Source: Oscillospiraceae bacterium (GTDB taxonomy: Bacteria; Bacillota; Clostridia; Oscillospirales; JAAYXM01). From it: a DNA stretch of 40,848 nt. The stretch's first letter is position 1, and each line of letters begins with the position of its first letter. Made by a program: the position numbers and the translations under genes. The stretch spans positions 1-40,848 of the forward strand of contig JAFQME010000019.1 in assembly GCA_017421025.1 (NCBI GenBank), read 5' to 3'. Under the pieces are notes generated by a model that was not told the DNA's origin, searched no databases, and saw only the letters and a list, made by a program, of their open reading frames with translations. Of the stretch, positions 1-7,879 are shown piece by piece.

Positions 1-2
1 GC

Positions 3-947
3 GATGCTGCGGGCGGATCCATCACCGGGCTGCAGTATTGGTATCGCAACACCAGCGGCATCGGCCGTACGATTGAGATTTATCTTGAGCCGTTTAATGG
101 TGAGAAGGTGGACGCATTTGTCGACGTCTCCTCCGATGCAAAGGTCTTTGAAGGCTACGTGATTTTCTCTTCCGGCGACAACAAGGTTCTGTCCCTCGAA
201 CTGGACACCCCGTACGACTATGAAAGCGGAAACCTGCTTGTCACCGTGATTGACAAAACAGGCAGCTATGCGTACGAGGGAGAGGTGTATACCTACGGCG
301 TCAACGCCTCCGAAGAGGTCAATACCTACGATTGGAATAACAGTATGGCATACGATGCGTACAGCCTCAGCAATGAAACCGTCACCACCAGAAACTCAAC
401 GTTCCTGCCGAAAACCGGCATCGTTTACAAAAAGGACAGCGTGGCGTTGAGAACTGCAAACGGCGCACAGATCCGTACCGCAGCCGAGCGTCCGCAGGGA
501 CTCCGCTTTGTTTCGGTAATCGAGAAGAGTGCCGCATACAGCAACTTGCAGGAATTCGGCACCGTGCTGATCCCAACCGAGAGTTTGGATGACGGCGACA
601 TCGAAAATCTGGTCATCGGCAAGACCATGGCAAACGGCCATGCGGTCCAAAAGGTACGCGCGGTCAACATCTTCGGTGAGGATGAAGAAACCGTCACCTT
701 CACTGCGGTTATCACAAACATTGCCGAAAAGAATTACACCCGTTCCTACACCGCACGTGCCTACGCAATTTTGGAAGACGGCACCGTGGTTTACGGCGCC
801 ACTTACGCTTCACGCAGCATCTATCAGATTGCAAAACTCATTTTGGAATCTGACACCGCAACCGATGCGGAAATCGCTGCTGCGCAGGCAATTGTTGACG
901 TAGTTGAAAAATACGGCGACAACGATGCATCCTGGCCCTGGAACTAA
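3..947 (+). CDS. C-terminal part of a large surface or secreted protein (5' end outside window)
   Basis: The reading frame is open from the first bases of the window and ends at TAA 945-947, so only about 314 C-terminal residues are visible. The composition (many T, V, D and Y, few K, almost no Cys) and alternating beta-strand pattern resemble extracellular Ig-like or adhesin modules. The first third looks like one beta-sandwich. The rest holds a segment beginning GAQIRT and RPQGLRFVS that recalls a C-terminal module of clostridial surface proteins, but I cannot name a Pfam family. No LPXTG motif, transmembrane helix or SLH repeat is visible at the C-terminus. A GTG at 108 is in frame but has no convincing ribosome site and is probably internal. 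The gene ends 10 bases before a hairpin terminator and converges on the amidohydrolase cluster. Confidence 0.7.
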   Translation, partial: DAAGGSITGLQYWYRNTSGIGRTIEIYLEPFNGEKVDAFVDVSSDAKVFEGYVIFSSGDNKVLSLELDTPYDYESGNLLVTVIDKTGSYAYEGEVYTYGVNASEEVNTYDWNNSMAYDAYSLSNETVTTRNSTFLPKTGIVYKKDSVALRTANGAQIRTAAERPQGLRFVSVIEKSAAYSNLQEFGTVLIPTESLDDGDIENLVIGKTMANGHAVQKVRAVNIFGEDEETVTFTAVITNIAEKNYTRSYTARAYAILEDGTVVYGATYASRSIYQIAKLILESDTATDAEIAAAQAIVDVVEKYGDNDASWPWN

Positions 948-957
948 ACCAAAAGAA

Positions 958-988
958 AATCCCGAGTCGAAAGACTCGGGATTTTTTT
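958..988. terminator. Intrinsic terminator between convergent genes
   Basis: An 11-bp perfect stem (958-968 with 973-983) closes a GAAA tetraloop and is followed by a run of T on the plus strand. It should end the surface-protein transcript. On the minus strand the A-rich left flank supplies T residues, so it can also end the amidohydrolase transcript, whose stop codon lies in the T run. Confidence 0.85.
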
Positions 989-1886
989 ACTTATTGAGGA
1001 GTTTGAGTGCGTTTTCACGGCAGATTTTATTGTATGCTTCTTGGGAAATCTTGCCGGATTCCACCGCATCATCGAGGAAGAAGGAGAGTTTGAAGGAATT
1101 CTCAATTTGGTCAGGATGGCAAATGTCGGTGCCGAAGTAGAGTCTGTCCTGGAACTCCTCGAGGAAGGCATAGCCAAATTCGGGATCACGCATGATGGCG
1201 TTTCCACCGCTACCTGCCGAGAGGTCACTGTTTAGATTCTTGTATTTGCGCATGAGTTCCACCACACGACCACCCGGGACGACCGGGCCTTCGGGATAAC
1301 CGTCACGGACTTCTGCGGTGCAATCTCCACTGATTTCTGCCCAGTATTTCTGGCTGTGCCCAATGAAGAGGAGATTCGGGAATTCCTTGAGGCTCTTTTC
1401 GAGTCTGGGGAGACCCAAATCATCCACCAGACCATAGTCACGACCCATGTTTCCGATATGGAACAGAATCGGCATTTCACATTTTTCTGCATGACGGAAG
1501 AGATTCCAAACCATTGGATCGTCAAAGTACATGTTTGCGGTGAGTTCACCGATGCCCTTTGCACCGTGGGACTTGTACCACTCAATCATCGGGGTGAAGT
1601 CGGCGTCCACATCGTTGATGATATTTCTCGGGTCAATGTTGCAGAACCATGCGAGGCGGTCCGGGTAGAGTGCGGTGAGTTCCATCGCTTCCTCGTTGGT
1701 CATGGTGTGACAACCCCATTCCGGAGAAACGAAGGGCAGCTGAACACCCTTTTCAATGCCCTGCAGCTCGAAGAAACGGAAGGTTTCTTCAGGGGTCAAA
1801 AAGTCGCCGAGTTTGGCGGAATAGAACCGGGGAGTGCCTTTTTTCATCACAACGTGGTTGTGAATATCAATTTTTTTGACTAACAT
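987..1886 (-). CDS. Amidohydrolase-2 family metal-dependent hydrolase, copy 1 of 3
   Basis: The 299-residue TIM-barrel hydrolase resembles the amidohydrolase_2 (ACMSD-like) family. Visible metal-site motifs are the N-terminal DIHNH (His9 and His11), HIGNMG and GHS in the middle, and GTDICHP near the C-terminus. The ATG is preceded by AAAGGAGG at good spacing. It is the last gene of three tandem paralogues transcribed on the minus strand, 14 bases after copy 2. The N-terminal 100 residues differ most between copies, while the C-terminal half is nearly shared. Family members include decarboxylases and hydrolases of small carboxylates, so the substrate cannot be named. The cytoplasm is likely, since no signal peptide is visible. 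It lacks the ELYK tail of copies 2 and 3. Confidence 0.85.
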   Translation of the reverse strand: MLVKKIDIHNHVVMKKGTPRFYSAKLGDFLTPEETFRFFELQGIEKGVQLPFVSPEWGCHTMTNEEAMELTALYPDRLAWFCNIDPRNIINDVDADFTPMIEWYKSHGAKGIGELTANMYFDDPMVWNLFRHAEKCEMPILFHIGNMGRDYGLVDDLGLPRLEKSLKEFPNLLFIGHSQKYWAEISGDCTAEVRDGYPEGPVVPGGRVVELMRKYKNLNSDLSAGSGGNAIMRDPEFGYAFLEEFQDRLYFGTDICHPDQIENSFKLSFFLDDAVESGKISQEAYNKICRENALKLLNK

Positions 1887-1900
1887 GGTAAAATCCTCCT

Positions 1901-2803
1901 TTATTTATAAAGCTCGCCATTTAAGAGACGGAGAGCGTTTTCACGACAAATTTTATTGTATGCTTCTTGGGAAATCTTGCCGGATTCCACCGCATCGTCG
2001 AGATGTTTTGAAAGGTGGAATTCGTTTCTCGGGTCGCACACATCGGTGCCGAAATAGAGTCTGTCCTGGAACTCCTCGAGGAAAGCGTAGCCAAACTCGG
2101 GGTCACGCATGATGGCGTTTTCCGCACTTCCTGCCGAGAGGTCGCCATGGAGGTTTTTGTATTTGCGCATGAGTTCCACCACACGTCCACCCGGGGTGAC
2201 CGGACCTTCGGGGTAACCGTCACGCCCTTCTTCGGTACAATCCCCGCTGATTTCCGCCCAGAATTTCTGGGAGTGGCCGAGAAAAATGAGATTCGGGAAT
2301 TCTTTTAAGGTTTTCTCCAAACGTGGGAGTCCGAGTTCGTCTACAAGTCCGTAATCGCCGCCCATGTTCCCGATATGGAAGGTAACCGGCATTTGACACT
2401 TTTCTGCGTGGCGGAAAAGATTCCAGACACGTGGATCATCAAAGTACATATTTGCGAGCATTTCGCCGATGCCTTTTGCGCCAAATGCTTTGTAGCTGTT
2501 TAAGATCGGGGTGAAATCTGTGTCTTCGCTGTTCCAACCGAAACGAGGATCAATACAGCAGAACCAGTCAAACAAATCGGGGTGCTGCTGCACCATTTCG
2601 TAGGACTCTTCGTTGGTGATTTGGTGGAGGCCTGCCTCGGGTTTGACCACGGGAAGCTGGACCCCTTTTTCAATCCCCATCTTGTCGTACATCTTGCGGA
2701 GTTCGTCGGGGGTGGGGAATTCGTAGAACGTGGGATCTAAACGGTATTGCAAACATTTGTGCAGGCAAGCGTGGACATGGATGTCGATTTTTTTGACTAA
2801 CAT
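1901..2803 (-). CDS. Amidohydrolase-2 family metal-dependent hydrolase, copy 2 of 3
   Basis: This 300-residue paralogue of its two neighbours has the same metal motifs: DIHVH at the start, FHIGNMGG, LGHS and GTDVCDP. The start ATG follows AGGAG by a normal spacing. Its 3' end matches copy 1 almost base for base over about 55 bases (around 1949-2003 against 1020-1075), while its middle resembles copy 3 more. This mosaic suggests gene conversion among the tandem copies. It sits 11 bases downstream of copy 3, so one transcript probably carries all three. The active-site frame is intact and no residue loss is seen. The substrate is unknown; sequence variation in the first 100 residues would fit different substrates for each copy, which is inference. 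Confidence 0.85.
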   Translation of the reverse strand: MLVKKIDIHVHACLHKCLQYRLDPTFYEFPTPDELRKMYDKMGIEKGVQLPVVKPEAGLHQITNEESYEMVQQHPDLFDWFCCIDPRFGWNSEDTDFTPILNSYKAFGAKGIGEMLANMYFDDPRVWNLFRHAEKCQMPVTFHIGNMGGDYGLVDELGLPRLEKTLKEFPNLIFLGHSQKFWAEISGDCTEEGRDGYPEGPVTPGGRVVELMRKYKNLHGDLSAGSAENAIMRDPEFGYAFLEEFQDRLYFGTDVCDPRNEFHLSKHLDDAVESGKISQEAYNKICRENALRLLNGELYK

Positions 2804-2814
2804 AATGGTGCTCC

Positions 2815-3711
2815 TTATTTGTAAAGTTCACGGTTTAACAGCTTCAGCGCATTTTCACGGGAGATTTTGCGATAAGCTGCTTCGGAAAGCTTGCCGTTCT
2901 GTACCGCATCGTCGAGGTATCCCGAGAGCGGGAATTCATTGTGCGGAGAGCAGATGTCGGTACCGAAATACAGACGGTCCTGGAATTCTTCCATAAAGGA
3001 GAGGCCGAACTCGGGGTCACGCATGATGGCATTCCCGCCGCTTCCTGCCGAGAGGTCGCCGTGGAGATTTTTGTACTTGCGCATGAGTTCCACCACTCGA
3101 CCCGGAGTGACCGGACCTTCCGGGTAGCCGAGCCGCCCTTCTTCGGTACAGTCTGCACTGATTTCCGCCCAGAATTTCTGTGAGTGGCCGAGGAAGATGA
3201 GATTCGGAAATTCTTTTAAGGTTTTCTCCAAACGTGGGAGGCCGAGCTCATCCACAAGCCCGTAATCGCCGCCCATATTTCCGATATGGAAAGTAACCGG
3301 CATTTGACATGCTTCACAATGACGGAAAAGATTCCACACACGGGGGTCGTCAAAATACAGATTCGAGCAAATCTCACCGACGCCTTTTGCACCAAGAGAT
3401 TTGTAATATTCAATCATCGGGGTGAAGTTTGAGGTTTCGTCATTCTTCATCCAGCGTGGATCAATGTTACAAAACCAATCGAGGGTTTCGGGGTAGTCAC
3501 GGACAAGCTCGTGAATTTCTTCATTGGTGACGGCACGGTAAGCACATTCGCTGCCGATGCTTGGCAGGACCACGCCTTTTTCAATGCCCCATGCGTTGTA
3601 TTTGATACGAAGTTCTTCGGGGGAAGCGTAGGAGGAATTGTCGCTGTGGATACGGGGAAACCCCTTCGTACGGGAGGTATGAACATGAATGTCAATTTTC
3701 TTTACAAGCAT
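2815..3711 (-). CDS. Amidohydrolase-2 family metal-dependent hydrolase, copy 3 of 3 (first gene of operon)
   Basis: The 298-residue protein starts MLVKKIDIHVH like its paralogues. I chose the ATG at 3711 because GGAG lies 8 bases upstream and the start aligns with copies 1 and 2. A 52-residue upstream extension in the same frame runs through the promoter and into the divergent gene and is rejected. Metal-site motifs are DIHVH, FHIGNMGG, LGHS and GTDI. One residue is missing in the PGGRVVE loop (PGRVVE here). As first gene of the operon it follows a clear sigma-A promoter. It diverges from the yfbR-like gene with 88 bases between start codons. The substrate cannot be assigned. Confidence 0.87.
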   Translation of the reverse strand: MLVKKIDIHVHTSRTKGFPRIHSDNSSYASPEELRIKYNAWGIEKGVVLPSIGSECAYRAVTNEEIHELVRDYPETLDWFCNIDPRWMKNDETSNFTPMIEYYKSLGAKGVGEICSNLYFDDPRVWNLFRHCEACQMPVTFHIGNMGGDYGLVDELGLPRLEKTLKEFPNLIFLGHSQKFWAEISADCTEEGRLGYPEGPVTPGRVVELMRKYKNLHGDLSAGSGGNAIMRDPEFGLSFMEEFQDRLYFGTDICSPHNEFPLSGYLDDAVQNGKLSEAAYRKISRENALKLLNRELYK

Positions 3712-3739
3712 GGCAAATTCTCCTTTTTTGTGATACAAT
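3711..3739 (+). promoter_or_regulatory. Possible promoter for the yfbR-like gene
   Basis: TACAAT at 3734-3739 is a good -10. The -35 at 3711-3716 (TGGCAA) is poor with a 17-base spacer. The two divergent promoters would overlap back to back, so transcription of one may interfere with the other. Confidence 0.4.
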
Positions 3740-3753
3740 GGAGTTACGGGGTC

Positions 3754-3782
3754 ATTGTAGCACACAATGCCCGTAAATGCAA
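3754..3782 (-). promoter_or_regulatory. Sigma-A promoter for the amidohydrolase operon
   Basis: Read on the minus strand, TTGCAT (3777-3782) is followed after 17 bases by TACAAT (3754-3759). The start of transcription would fall near 3747, giving a leader of about 35 bases to the ATG at 3711. Confidence 0.65.
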
Positions 3783-3799
3783 GGAAAAGGGGAAAGAAA

Positions 3800-4372
3800 A
3801 TGAGCCATAAATTTTTTGCTTTTTTATACCGCATGAAGCATATTGAACGCTGGTCGCTCATGCGCAATACACAGAAGGAAAATATTGCTGAGCACTCGTA
3901 CTACGTGGCAGTTTTGGCACATACCTTGGGGGTCATCCGCCGAGATGTGTTTGGGGTGGATTGCAATCCGGAGCAGTTTGCACTTGCCGCACTCTATCAC
4001 GATATTTCCGAGATTTTAACCGGCGATATGCCCACTCCGATTAAGTATTTCAACCCTGCCATCCGTGATGCGTATCATCAGATTGAGAAGATTTCAAATG
4101 AGAAACTCATGTCGCATTTGCCGGATGAAATGAGACCCGAGTGGGAAGAGCTTTTGGAAACAGATGGGGAAGTCAAACTCATGGTCCATGCGGCAGACAA
4201 ACTTTCTGCGTACTTAAAGTGTGTGGAAGAGGTGTTCTCCGGCAACCGTGAATTTGAGTGCGCCAAAGACCAGACCGAGGCGGCACTGCGTGATTTGCAT
4301 ATGCCCGAGGTGGACTACTTCCTGCGTGAATTCGCCCCCGCACTTGAACTCACATTGGATGAAATGGAATAA
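3800..4372 (+). CDS. yfbR: HD-domain 5'-deoxynucleotidase, YfbR family
   Basis: The 190-residue protein matches the YfbR family over its whole length. It has the AEHS and YHD elements of the HD metal site, followed by ILTGDMPTPIKYFN, the nucleotide-binding stretch typical of YfbR, and a C-terminal EVDYFL segment. YfbR removes phosphate from deoxynucleoside 5'-monophosphates and helps balance dNTP pools. I chose ATG 3800 because a GGGGAAAG purine run precedes it; an ATG 33 bases upstream has no such site. The gene diverges from the amidohydrolase operon. Just after its stop lies a duplicated scrap of another gene plus a terminator (4381-4479), so its native 3' flank seems replaced. Confidence 0.9.
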   Translation: MSHKFFAFLYRMKHIERWSLMRNTQKENIAEHSYYVAVLAHTLGVIRRDVFGVDCNPEQFALAALYHDISEILTGDMPTPIKYFNPAIRDAYHQIEKISNEKLMSHLPDEMRPEWEELLETDGEVKLMVHAADKLSAYLKCVEEVFSGNREFECAKDQTEAALRDLHMPEVDYFLREFAPALELTLDEME

Positions 4373-4380
4373 AAACACAA

Positions 4381-4479
4381 CCCTTTGCCATCAATGAGCT
4401 TTGGAAAAAGAAAGAAATTGCGGAATAAAAAAACTCCCGACTGAGGCGGTTGGCCTTGAGTCGGGAGTTTTTTCTTATT
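4381..4479 (+). repeat. Left inverted repeat: copied 3' end of a membrane-protein gene plus its terminator
   Basis: These 99 bases match the reverse complement of 11494-11593 except at one spot, where CA in the source is G here. The first 48 bases spell the last 15 codons and stop of the membrane-protein gene at 11546 (ending KKKEIAE), here without the rest of the gene. The remainder is that gene's terminator and a few bases beyond. The segment lies between yfbR and the GH2 gene and covers the GH2 stop codon. Confidence 0.92.
4428..4473. terminator. Bidirectional terminator inside the left inverted repeat
   Basis: The outer stem of 15 bp (AAAAAACTCCCGACT with its complement) is flanked by A and T runs, so it can act on both strands for yfbR and GH2. 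The inner stem is imperfect because of the one small sequence change relative to the copy at 11501-11545. Confidence 0.85.
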
Positions 4480-6172
4480 CTTCAATTGCTGCTTTGCGGC
4501 GCATGACCGCAGCAAGACGTTCGGTGTCAAATTTCGGTCTGCGATCATAGGTGTAAAGCCCATTTTGCTCTTGCTCTACATCGGTGAGCTGAGTGTAGCA
4601 CAAACCAAACATTCTGTTGTTATCGATGAGTGCATCGGTAAGCCCTTTGAAGCGGTCATAGAACTCTTCCAAACTCTTGGGGCCTTCTCCATAACCCCAG
4701 CCGCTTTCGTCCAAATTCCAAGCGATACCGCCGTACTCACTGAGGAACGTCGCCTCTCCGTGATATGTTTGGCGGTTGGGATACTGGTTATAGAGTTCTC
4801 CGTGCGTCATCAACTTATCGTAGTGTTCTTTGAAGGTGACCGGGTTTTGGTCATAATCGTGCACGCAGAAAATATCGGTTTTGACGTGGTAATTTCCGCT
4901 TGTGTCAATACACGGACGAGTGGGGTCCATTGCCTTTGTCACATCATAGACCAACTCAATGCCGTGGCCCAACTGCGGACGGCCGTGGTAGTCCCAGGTC
5001 TCATTGCGAGGACACCAACCCACAATTGCTGGGTGGTTGAAATCACGGTGGACTTCTTCCGTCCACTCGGGCAACAGAGCGTATACATTCTCCAAGTTAC
5101 TGTGGTCCAAACCCCAGTCCGGATATTCGCCCCACACAAGATAACCCAAGCGGTCTGCATGATACAAGAACCGTTCCTCGAATACTTTTTCATGGAGTCT
5201 TGCGCCGTTGAAGCCCACTGCAAGAGAAAGTTCAATATCACGCACGAGATCTGCATCGCTCGGTGCAGTATAGATTCCATCCGGATAGAATCCTTGATCC
5301 AGCACCAAACGCTGGAACACGGATTTCCCATTAATCAGGAATCGATACCCGTCCAAACGCACTTCACGCAGCCCGAAATAACTGGAGACAACATCCTCTC
5401 CAAAGGTGAATGTGACATCATACAAACGCCCGTTGCCAACTTCCCACAGATGTGCCTCAGCAAGGGGTATGGTAAACGTGAAAACACCCACTGCGTTTTT
5501 TGCTTCATGGCAGCCCATGGGTTTCCCCTGATACGAAACCTTGCAGGAAAAGTCTGCTGTGCCGCAAAGCTCTGCTTTCACCGTCACGCTTCCATCAGTA
5601 ATATTGGGATAATACTCCACACGCTCAATGTGTGTTTCCGGCAAAAACTCCAGCCAAACGGTTTGCCAAATCCCGGTGGTGCGGGTATAGAAGCAGCCGT
5701 AGGATTCATAGCGGGAGGACTGCTTTCCGGACGGAATCATGGGGTCACGTGTATCGTCTTCCGCATAGACGACAATTTCATTTTCGCCTTCAACGAGTGT
5801 ATCTGTGATATCAAAATAAAAGGAAACATATCCGCCAACATGCTCCCCAACCGAGATGCCGTTTACAAACACCTTGGTGCGGTAATCCACAGCACCAAAA
5901 TGCAACCGCACCCGACCGCTGTGTACAGGCATATTCACACTTCGCTTATACCAAACACCGCCGATGAAATCCGTATGTTCAATTCCGGAAAGCTTACTTT
6001 CCGGGCAAAATGGCACCAGAATTGAATCGGAAAGCGGGACTCCGACCGCACTCAAACTGCGTGCCTCTCCACTACAACCGTTGTCCATTTCAAATTGCCA
6101 GGTTCCGTTTAAGTTCATCCAATCCTCTCGCATAAATTGCGGGCGAGGATGCTCGGGTCTTGGAATTTGCAT
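4475..6172 (-). CDS. Glycoside hydrolase family 2 protein
   Basis: The 565-residue protein has GH2 architecture. The N-terminal sugar-binding jelly roll covers about residues 10-175 (LNGTWQF, GGVWYKR, DYRTKVFVNG). An Ig-like domain runs to about 270, and a TIM barrel covers 275-560. The acid/base is expected at Glu391 in the RNE motif and the nucleophile at Glu479 in LSEYGG. Both are present. The length fits compact GH2 enzymes such as beta-glucuronidase-like or uncharacterised beta-glycosidases, but exact specificity cannot be read. No signal peptide is visible, so intracellular action on imported oligosaccharides is likely. AGGAGGGG precedes the ATG. The gene diverges from an AraC regulator at 6291, its probable activator. 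Confidence 0.88.
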   Translation of the reverse strand: MQIPRPEHPRPQFMREDWMNLNGTWQFEMDNGCSGEARSLSAVGVPLSDSILVPFCPESKLSGIEHTDFIGGVWYKRSVNMPVHSGRVRLHFGAVDYRTKVFVNGISVGEHVGGYVSFYFDITDTLVEGENEIVVYAEDDTRDPMIPSGKQSSRYESYGCFYTRTTGIWQTVWLEFLPETHIERVEYYPNITDGSVTVKAELCGTADFSCKVSYQGKPMGCHEAKNAVGVFTFTIPLAEAHLWEVGNGRLYDVTFTFGEDVVSSYFGLREVRLDGYRFLINGKSVFQRLVLDQGFYPDGIYTAPSDADLVRDIELSLAVGFNGARLHEKVFEERFLYHADRLGYLVWGEYPDWGLDHSNLENVYALLPEWTEEVHRDFNHPAIVGWCPRNETWDYHGRPQLGHGIELVYDVTKAMDPTRPCIDTSGNYHVKTDIFCVHDYDQNPVTFKEHYDKLMTHGELYNQYPNRQTYHGEATFLSEYGGIAWNLDESGWGYGEGPKSLEEFYDRFKGLTDALIDNNRMFGLCYTQLTDVEQEQNGLYTYDRRPKFDTERLAAVMRRKAAIEE

Positions 6173-6243
6173 TTTTTACCCCTCCTTTTCTTTCATTTTA
6201 ACCTTACAACATTTGAAAATAAATGATAATTTGTGTTCTGTAA

Positions 6244-6273
6244 TTGACATATCCTACTGTTTTGTCATACAAT
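6244..6273 (+). promoter_or_regulatory. Promoter for the AraC regulator divergent from GH2
   Basis: A perfect TTGACA (6244-6249) is followed after 18 bases by TACAAT (6268-6273). The start would lie close to the ribosome site GAGGTG (6280-6285), giving a very short leader. The 118-base intergenic region also has to hold the GH2 promoter and any AraC site; no clear GH2 promoter was seen, in line with activator dependence. Confidence 0.65.
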
Positions 6274-6290
6274 ACAGTTGAGGTGATTTG

Positions 6291-7091
6291 ATGTTGATTC
6301 ATAGCATTCGCCATGATTGGCCCGAAAAAGCAGGGTTTTTGATCTCACGCCCGAACGGATTGGCATATTACACATTTTTACATTTTACCAATTCTGCCGA
6401 TTTCAGGTTCGGTTCCGAAACGGTTGTTGCCCGCCCCGGTGCCTGCATCTTTTATGAGCCGACTGTGCCACAGTGGTTTCACTCCTCACAGGATGTGATC
6501 CACAATTGGATTCACACCGACCACTCCATCGCACCGCTGCTTGAGGCATATGAAATCCCGTGCAATCAATTGCTATATCCCGAAAATCCGAGCTTTATTT
6601 CAAAGATTTTCCGTGCGATTGAAATGGAATATTTCTCCGACCTGCCAAACAAATCTGCACTGATGGAGGGATATGTAAACGAATTCCTCATCAAATTCTC
6701 CCGTGCGCTCAAAAAAGACGCCCGCCCCGCTGTTCAGGGCAGCAAAAAACTGCGTGATGTGCGAAAGGTCATTCTCTCCCGTCCGGAATGGAACTGGACG
6801 GTAGCGAGCATGGCAGAGTATGCGTCACTCTCTCCCTCTCGGTTTCACGCAGTTTATAAATCCACTTTTGGTACCTCACCCATGCAGGACCTCATCGAGG
6901 CACGAATCGGATATGCAAAGTCACTTTTGCTCTCCGACCATTCACTCTCGGTCCTTTCGGTTGCAGAAGCGTTGGGCTACAACGACCAATATCACTTCAT
7001 CCGTCAATTCAAGGCGGTGACCGGTATCACGCCGGGTGCATGGCGCAAAAATCAAATGATTACAGATTCAGAAAATCCTTCCGATAGTTGA
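6291..7091 (+). CDS. AraC-family transcriptional regulator, next to GH2
   Basis: The 266-residue protein has an N-terminal cupin-like sensing region (about 1-150) and a C-terminal double helix-turn-helix of the AraC type (about 165-260; the second helix region reads GYNDQYHFIRQFKAVTGITPG). ATG 6291 is chosen over the in-frame TTG at 6288 because GAGGTG sits 5 bases before it. It diverges from the GH2 gene, which suggests it controls that gene in response to a sugar. Its last 32 bases overlap the end of rhaD on the opposite strand, with no terminator between them. It could also act on the rha genes, though a second AraC gene heads that operon. Confidence 0.85.
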   Translation: MLIHSIRHDWPEKAGFLISRPNGLAYYTFLHFTNSADFRFGSETVVARPGACIFYEPTVPQWFHSSQDVIHNWIHTDHSIAPLLEAYEIPCNQLLYPENPSFISKIFRAIEMEYFSDLPNKSALMEGYVNEFLIKFSRALKKDARPAVQGSKKLRDVRKVILSRPEWNWTVASMAEYASLSPSRFHAVYKSTFGTSPMQDLIEARIGYAKSLLLSDHSLSVLSVAEALGYNDQYHFIRQFKAVTGITPGAWRKNQMITDSENPSDS

Positions 7092-7875
7092 CCCCAAAGG
7101 CTTCTGCCAGCGTTTTCAGCTGGTCATCTTGAATGGTGTTAATCCGTGGCAGATGTGCGGTAAGCACATAAATCTGTGCCGCTTTTTCCACCGTTTCAAT
7201 CAGCCCGAAGGTTTCATCCATGGTTTTTCCGGCGCCGTAAACCCCGTGCATTCCCCAAATCACAACACGGAATTCTTTCATTTTTTCCGCTGTCGCTTCC
7301 CCAATCTCGTTGGTGCCGCAAAGCATCCACGGAAGCACGCCCACACCGTCCGGAAATACCACAATGCACTCGGTGCACATTTCCCAAAGGGTGTGGGTCA
7401 TTTTTTTCTCATCTAATTCATAGATGTAATTCATCGCCAAGGTATAGGTGGGATGCGTGTGCATAACAACACGGTTTTCCGGGTCCACCGCAAGCCGTGC
7501 AATATGACTCATCAGGTGTGCCGGAAACTCCGATGTGAATTTCCCACCATCCGAGAACCCCCACAGAAGTTCTGCGCTCTGTCCGTCTGCAGACACACGG
7601 ACCAGACCGAGATTTCCCTCAGGATCGTGCTCAACGTTCTTAAAATACTTTCCTGTCCCGGTCACCAAAAACAGTTTCCCGGAAACCGGCGAGGCATCAA
7701 ACCCGAGCGGAATGGTGCGAATGACACGACTGAGATCCAGATACGGTTCCGCTTCTGACTCCTCGATAAGATAGCTGATGTTCCCACCGTTACGCTCATC
7801 CCAGCCCAAGCGGTACATATTTGCGGTGGTTCGTTTCATTTCCTCTATAAACGGTGCGGTTAATATATTTTTCAT
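7060..7875 (-). CDS. rhaD: Rhamnulose-1-phosphate aldolase
   Basis: The 271-residue class II aldolase splits L-rhamnulose 1-phosphate to dihydroxyacetone phosphate and L-lactaldehyde, the last step of rhamnose breakdown. It aligns with RhaD along its whole length: GWDERNGGN near the start, VTGTGKYF, a zinc-site Glu in TSEFPAH, the MHTHPT histidine pair, VVFPDGVGVLPW and GMHGVYG. I place the start at ATG 7875, four bases past the rhaA stop and behind GAGG. An upstream in-frame start at 7911 would lie inside rhaA. It is the last gene of rhaB-rhaA-rhaD. Its 3' end overlaps the convergent araC gene. No lactaldehyde reductase or rhamnose transporter gene is in the window. Confidence 0.95.
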   Translation of the reverse strand: MKNILTAPFIEEMKRTTANMYRLGWDERNGGNISYLIEESEAEPYLDLSRVIRTIPLGFDASPVSGKLFLVTGTGKYFKNVEHDPEGNLGLVRVSADGQSAELLWGFSDGGKFTSEFPAHLMSHIARLAVDPENRVVMHTHPTYTLAMNYIYELDEKKMTHTLWEMCTECIVVFPDGVGVLPWMLCGTNEIGEATAEKMKEFRVVIWGMHGVYGAGKTMDETFGLIETVEKAAQIYVLTAHLPRINTIQDDQLKTLAEAFGVNYRKDFLNL

Positions 7876-7879
7876 CGCC

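Noticed and set aside
958..988. Relationship of the GACTCGGG terminator to the inverted-repeat terminator at 4428 and 11501
   Set aside because: Only a short GC-rich stem core is similar; flanks and loop differ, so it does not extend the repeat family.
3712..3867. A 52-residue N-terminal extension of amidohydrolase copy 3 with a hydrophobic stretch that could pass for a signal anchor
   Set aside because: It passes through the promoter and the start of yfbR, and both paralogues start at MLVKKIDIH with good ribosome sites.
4381..4479. A small gene encoding a KKKEIAE-ending peptide after yfbR
   Set aside because: It is only the copied tail of the membrane-protein gene, with no start codon or ribosome site of its own.
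4565..6025. A 486-codon open frame on the plus strand opposite GH2
   Set aside because: It lies wholly antisense to a convincing GH2 enzyme, has no ribosome site and no recognisable domain; it is a by-product of codon bias.
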